A stretch of 7,921 nt of DNA, from the NCBI GenBank assembly GCA_016197345.1, contig JACPVY010000595.1, forward strand, positions 1 through 7,921, given 5' to 3'. Shown here piece by piece: positions 5,356 through 7,921 of this stretch. The notes beneath the pieces are model-generated. The model was not told the origin of the DNA. It made no database searches and saw nothing but the letters and a program-made list of their open reading frames with translations. Within the stretch, counting starts at the first letter, position 1, and each line of letters starts with the position of its first letter. Position numbers and translations under genes: made by a program. The DNA comes from Burkholderiales bacterium (GTDB lineage: Bacteria; Pseudomonadota; Gammaproteobacteria; Burkholderiales; Burkholderiaceae_D).

Positions 5356-5385
5356 TTGCAAAAAGTCAGCAATCTACTCTAGTAT
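5356..5385 (+). promoter_or_regulatory. Candidate sigma-70 promoter of the crystallin-like gene
   Basis: TTGCAA (5356-5361) and TAGTAT (5380-5385), separated by 18 bases, end 30 bases before the ATG at 5416. This gives a short leader containing the strong TGGAGG ribosome site (5406-5411). The four-of-six -35, five-of-six -10 and the spacing are reasonable. Confidence 0.5.
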
Positions 5386-5415
5386 CATCCCATCTCTCTT
5401 TTGACTGGAGGCAAC

Positions 5416-5808
5416 ATGAAAACACGTTCTATGCGTAGTCTCACGTTGATGGTATTCGGTGCTAGTGTGATGATGTTGGCCAGTTCGGTACAAGCACAAA
5501 ACCAGAGCAAAGTCTGTTTTTACGAGGGCATCAACTATAGCGGTGCGAGTTATTGCGCCGCGCCCGGTATCGATACGCCTGATGCTGACCAAATCCGTAT
5601 CAATAATCGCATCGTCAGTTGGAATAAGCGGATTCAATCGATCCAATTGCAAGGCGACGCCAAAGTCACTGTGTGGGAAGGCAAAAACTACACTGGCCCT
5701 TCGATCAATATTATTTATAGCACACCTAATCTCGCCCAAGTAAAAACCACCTCCCATGGTGTGCGTGATTGGTCCAATGCCATCTCGTCTTACAAACCAC
5801 ATTATTGA
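5416..5808 (+). CDS. Secreted small beta/gamma-crystallin-like protein
   Basis: A 130-residue precursor. Residues 1-27 form a Sec signal peptide: a basic start MKTRSMR, a hydrophobic core LTLMVFGASVMML, and a signal-peptidase I site after VQA. The mature part of about 103 residues holds two Greek-key-type motifs, VCFYEGINYSGASYC (33-47) and VTVWEGKNYTGPSI, each showing the aromatic-E-G-x-N-Y-x-G signature of bacterial beta/gamma-crystallin and I36-type inhibitor domains. Each motif is followed by a strand bearing a degenerate calcium-loop sequence (NKRIQS, SNAISS). Cys34 and Cys47 could form a disulfide in the periplasm or outside the cell. Such domains serve as stable calcium-binding or protease-inhibiting modules; which applies here is not shown. 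ATG 5416 follows TGGAGG by four bases; the TTG at 5401 lies upstream of that site and is not the start. It has its own promoter and appears monocistronic. Confidence 0.82.
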   Translation: MKTRSMRSLTLMVFGASVMMLASSVQAQNQSKVCFYEGINYSGASYCAAPGIDTPDADQIRINNRIVSWNKRIQSIQLQGDAKVTVWEGKNYTGPSINIIYSTPNLAQVKTTSHGVRDWSNAISSYKPHY

Positions 5809-5864
5809 TACTGCATGCTATGGTGGTCGTCACAATGTCGGCTAAATAGCAAAAGGTGAATGCG

Positions 5865-7076
5865 ATGAGCAGTCAGAACGTGAAAAACGAAAGCTGGCTG
5901 CTATTCACTTTAGCGGGAATGTTTTTTACGCACATTCTCGATTTCATGATCATGATGCCGCTCGGGCCGCAGTTAATCCGCAGCTTGCATATCAACACCC
6001 AACAATTTGGTTGGCTACTTTCTTGCTACACCTTTAGCGCAGCGATTTCCAGCGTCTTAGCGTCGTATTATGTCGATCGTTTTGATCGACGGCCGCTGTT
6101 TTTGCTGGTTTATTTTCTATTCATGCTGGCCACGCTGTGTTGTGGCTTGGTGCAGGATTTTTACCTGCTGATGGTAGCGCGGGTGCTGGCGGGCGCGTTT
6201 GGTGGGTTGATCGAGGCAATGGTGCAAACCATCATCGCCGACGTGATTCCGTTTGAGCGACGTGGAGTGGCCATCGGTAAAGTGACTTCGGCATTTTCGT
6301 TTTCTATCGTCGCTGGCGTACCAATCGGCCTATTTTTAGCCAATTTCTGGCCCGCTTTGGGTTGGCACGCGCCGTTTTTCTTCCTTGGTTTGGTTTGCTT
6401 CGGTTTACTGCTACTCGCTTGGCGCTATTTGCCGAGTTTGCGTGGCCATTTAACGCATAGCGTACGCTTAGGCGCTTGGCAAAACATCATGAGCATTTTG
6501 CGCATACGGCAATTATTGTTTGCGCTCTTGTTTGTGGTGTTGCTCACTTGCGGCGGTTTTATGGTGACGCCTTTTATCACTCTCTATCTGACGAGCAATG
6601 TCGGCATCGCAGAAGCGGATATCCCCAGCATTTATTTTTGCGCAGGAGTGGCAACCCTGTTTTCTTCGCGCTTGATCGGCAAATTAGCAGATCGCTATGG
6701 CAAGCAAAAAGTCTATCGTTACATCGCGCTTAGCGCTTGCGTGCCGATTTTGCTTGCTACGCAAATGACGGAAATCCCCTTCTTCTTGGTTTTGCTCAAT
6801 TGCATCGCCTTGTTTATGTTGGTACCGGGGCGCATGATTTGCGCGATGGGTTTTTTGACGCAACTACCGGCCCCTCACCAGCGCGGCACCTTCATGAGTT
6901 TATTTTCCGCCGTGCAAATGGTCGCCATCGGCTTTTCTACTTTTTTGACCTCGCATGTCTTGCTGAAAGACGCTAGTGGCCATTTGCTGCATTTTGATTG
7001 GATCGGCTTGTTGGCGATTTTTTTCGGTTTATGGACGATTTATTTATTTCCGAGTTTAGCGCCACAAAAGCCCTAA
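5865..7076 (+). CDS. Major facilitator superfamily transporter (DHA1-like, 12 TM)
   Basis: About 403 residues with roughly 12 hydrophobic segments in two halves, the size and shape of an MFS drug/sugar-efflux-type permease in the inner membrane. The loop between segments 2 and 3 carries the motif-A relative YYVDRFDRRP (68-77). ARVLAGAFGG follows at 105-114, and the second half repeats the motif as GKLADRYGKQK (about 272-282). A basic loop with LRGHL-THSVRLG separates the halves. The substrate cannot be inferred; export of a small molecule using the proton gradient is usual for the family. ATG 5865 is preferred because AAAAGG lies eight bases upstream; the in-frame GTG at 5856 lies within that site. 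Its 3' end overlaps the start of the ABC permease gene, suggesting one transcript. No terminator separates it from the crystallin-like gene, so read-through is possible. Confidence 0.88.
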   Translation: MSSQNVKNESWLLFTLAGMFFTHILDFMIMMPLGPQLIRSLHINTQQFGWLLSCYTFSAAISSVLASYYVDRFDRRPLFLLVYFLFMLATLCCGLVQDFYLLMVARVLAGAFGGLIEAMVQTIIADVIPFERRGVAIGKVTSAFSFSIVAGVPIGLFLANFWPALGWHAPFFFLGLVCFGLLLLAWRYLPSLRGHLTHSVRLGAWQNIMSILRIRQLLFALLFVVLLTCGGFMVTPFITLYLTSNVGIAEADIPSIYFCAGVATLFSSRLIGKLADRYGKQKVYRYIALSACVPILLATQMTEIPFFLVLLNCIALFMLVPGRMICAMGFLTQLPAPHQRGTFMSLFSAVQMVAIGFSTFLTSHVLLKDASGHLLHFDWIGLLAIFFGLWTIYLFPSLAPQKP

Positions 7077-7900
7077 AACGCCCATTATTTACAGCGCAAA
7101 AATCTCCAATAGTTGAAAAATTACGCGTGTGGGCCTACCGAGGCTTTATTTCTGGCAGCGTCAAGCGCGAATTCCAAGCGAAATATCGCCATTCTTTACT
7201 CGGTGCCGTGTGGACAGTGCTCAATCCTTTGGCCTTGATCGTGGTGTATACCGTGATTTTTTCGCAGGTGATGCGAACCCGGTTGCCCGGTGCGGAATCG
7301 AGTTTTGCCTATAGCATTTATCTGTGTGCGGGGATTTTGACCTGGGGTTTGTTTTCTGAAATCACGCTCAGAGCGCAAACGGTGTTTTTGGATAATGCCA
7401 ATCTCCTGAAAAAAGTCAGTTTTCCGCGCTTTTGCTTGCCTATCATTGTCATATTGAATGCAAGCGTCAATTTTGCGATTATCTTCGCGCTTTTCACCTT
7501 ATTTTTGCTGATCTCCGGTAATTTCCCCGGTTGGCTTTACTTTGCGATTTTTCCTTTGCTGCTGCTGCAAATTATGTTCAGCATCGGCATTGGCATGATC
7601 TTAGGCGTTGTTAACGTTTTTTTCCGCGACGTTGGGCAATTTTTCGGGATTTTGATCCAATTTTGGTTTTGGTTCACACCTATCGTCTATTCGCCAACGA
7701 TTTTGCCGGAAGAAGTGCGTGGTTTCATCGCCTATAACCCGATGGCCGCTTTGATCGGCGCTTATCAGCGTATTTTAGTCAATCAACAAGCGCCGGATTG
7801 GCTGGCCTTATTGCCACTTACCTTGGGCGCGATTGCGCTGTGTTTGCTGGGTTTGCAATTATTCCGCAAACGTGTGGGCGAAATCGTGGACGAACTGTGA
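7031..7900 (+). CDS. ABC-2 type permease for polysaccharide (O-antigen/capsule/teichoic-type) export
   Basis: About 289 residues with six hydrophobic segments. It closely follows the Wzm/KpsM/TagG pattern: an amphipathic entry helix YRGFISGSVKREFQAKY, then RHSLLGAVWTVLNPLALI, the loop NLLKKVSFPRFCLPI, and GVVNVFFRDVGQFF followed by FWFWFTPIVYSP. Such permeases pair with a dedicated ATPase to move an undecaprenyl-linked polysaccharide or lipid-linked glycan across the inner membrane. The start is uncertain. ATG 7031 overlaps the MFS gene by 46 bases and has no ribosome site; GTG 7127 would start just before the conserved YRGF helix, clear of the MFS gene, but also lacks one. The frame stays open upstream to a TTG at 6998. 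A further gene begins at the stop codon, where the ATPase is expected. Chemical identity of the glycan is not shown. Confidence 0.9.
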   Translation: MDDLFISEFSATKALKRPLFTAQKSPIVEKLRVWAYRGFISGSVKREFQAKYRHSLLGAVWTVLNPLALIVVYTVIFSQVMRTRLPGAESSFAYSIYLCAGILTWGLFSEITLRAQTVFLDNANLLKKVSFPRFCLPIIVILNASVNFAIIFALFTLFLLISGNFPGWLYFAIFPLLLLQIMFSIGIGMILGVVNVFFRDVGQFFGILIQFWFWFTPIVYSPTILPEEVRGFIAYNPMAALIGAYQRILVNQQAPDWLALLPLTLGAIALCLLGLQLFRKRVGEIVDEL

Positions 7901-7921
7901 TGATGCCAACGCCCCTCCTAT
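7900..7921 (+). CDS. Start of the next gene (partial), plausibly the ABC ATPase partner
   Basis: The permease stop overlaps a new ATG by one base (TGATG at 7898-7902), and a second ATG follows at once. The frame reads M-M-P-T-P-L-L to the window end. Stop-start overlap implies coupled translation. In export loci of this kind the Wzt/KpsT-like ATPase gene normally comes next, but seven residues cannot confirm it. Confidence 0.5.

Overview
The window looks like a piece of a betaproteobacterial chromosome, probably Burkholderiales and perhaps an Oxalobacteraceae-like lineage of moderate GC. This rests on the protein style: the FadD N-terminus, the MmsA sequence and the LPS-export-type ABC permease resemble that group. 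No 16S or other marker is present, so the assignment is an inference.

Layout. (1) 1-589, minus strand: an ECF-type sigma factor whose stop overlaps, as ATGA, the start of another minus-strand gene that runs off the left edge. (2) 590-1612: about 1 kb with no credible gene. It is AT-rich and holds a cluster of DnaA boxes. Two of the boxes are followed, at an identical 13-nt spacing, by a TAG-trinucleotide (DnaA-trio) tract and AT-rich DNA. The core is built as two diverged direct repeats in an exact 358-bp register. This is best read as a replication origin (oriC-like) and is the most notable part of the window. (3) 1613-3136, plus strand: mmsA, a CoA-acylating methylmalonate-semialdehyde dehydrogenase, closed by a bidirectional terminator shared with (4). 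(4) 3207-4757, minus strand: a FadD-type acyl-CoA ligase in which the AMP-binding P-loop segment has been replaced in frame by a GC-rich, hairpin-forming stretch. It is probably non-functional as an acyl-CoA synthetase. (5) 4921-5286, plus strand: a small cytoplasmic protein of unknown function. (6) 5416-5808, plus strand: a secreted small beta/gamma-crystallin-like protein with its own promoter. (7) 5865-7900, plus strand: an MFS transporter overlapping an ABC-2 polysaccharide-export-type permease. The first codons of a further gene, plausibly the partner ATPase, run off the right edge.

How the parts relate. The sigma factor and the truncated gene behind it are probably a regulator pair. mmsA and fadD converge; both belong to acyl-CoA catabolism, but they are separate transcription units. 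The permease and the partial gene at the right edge probably open an envelope-polysaccharide export locus, and the MFS gene may be co-transcribed with them. Nothing next to the origin-like region encodes DnaA, DnaN, ParA or a plasmid Rep protein within this window, so whether it is the main oriC or another DnaA-dependent element cannot be settled here.
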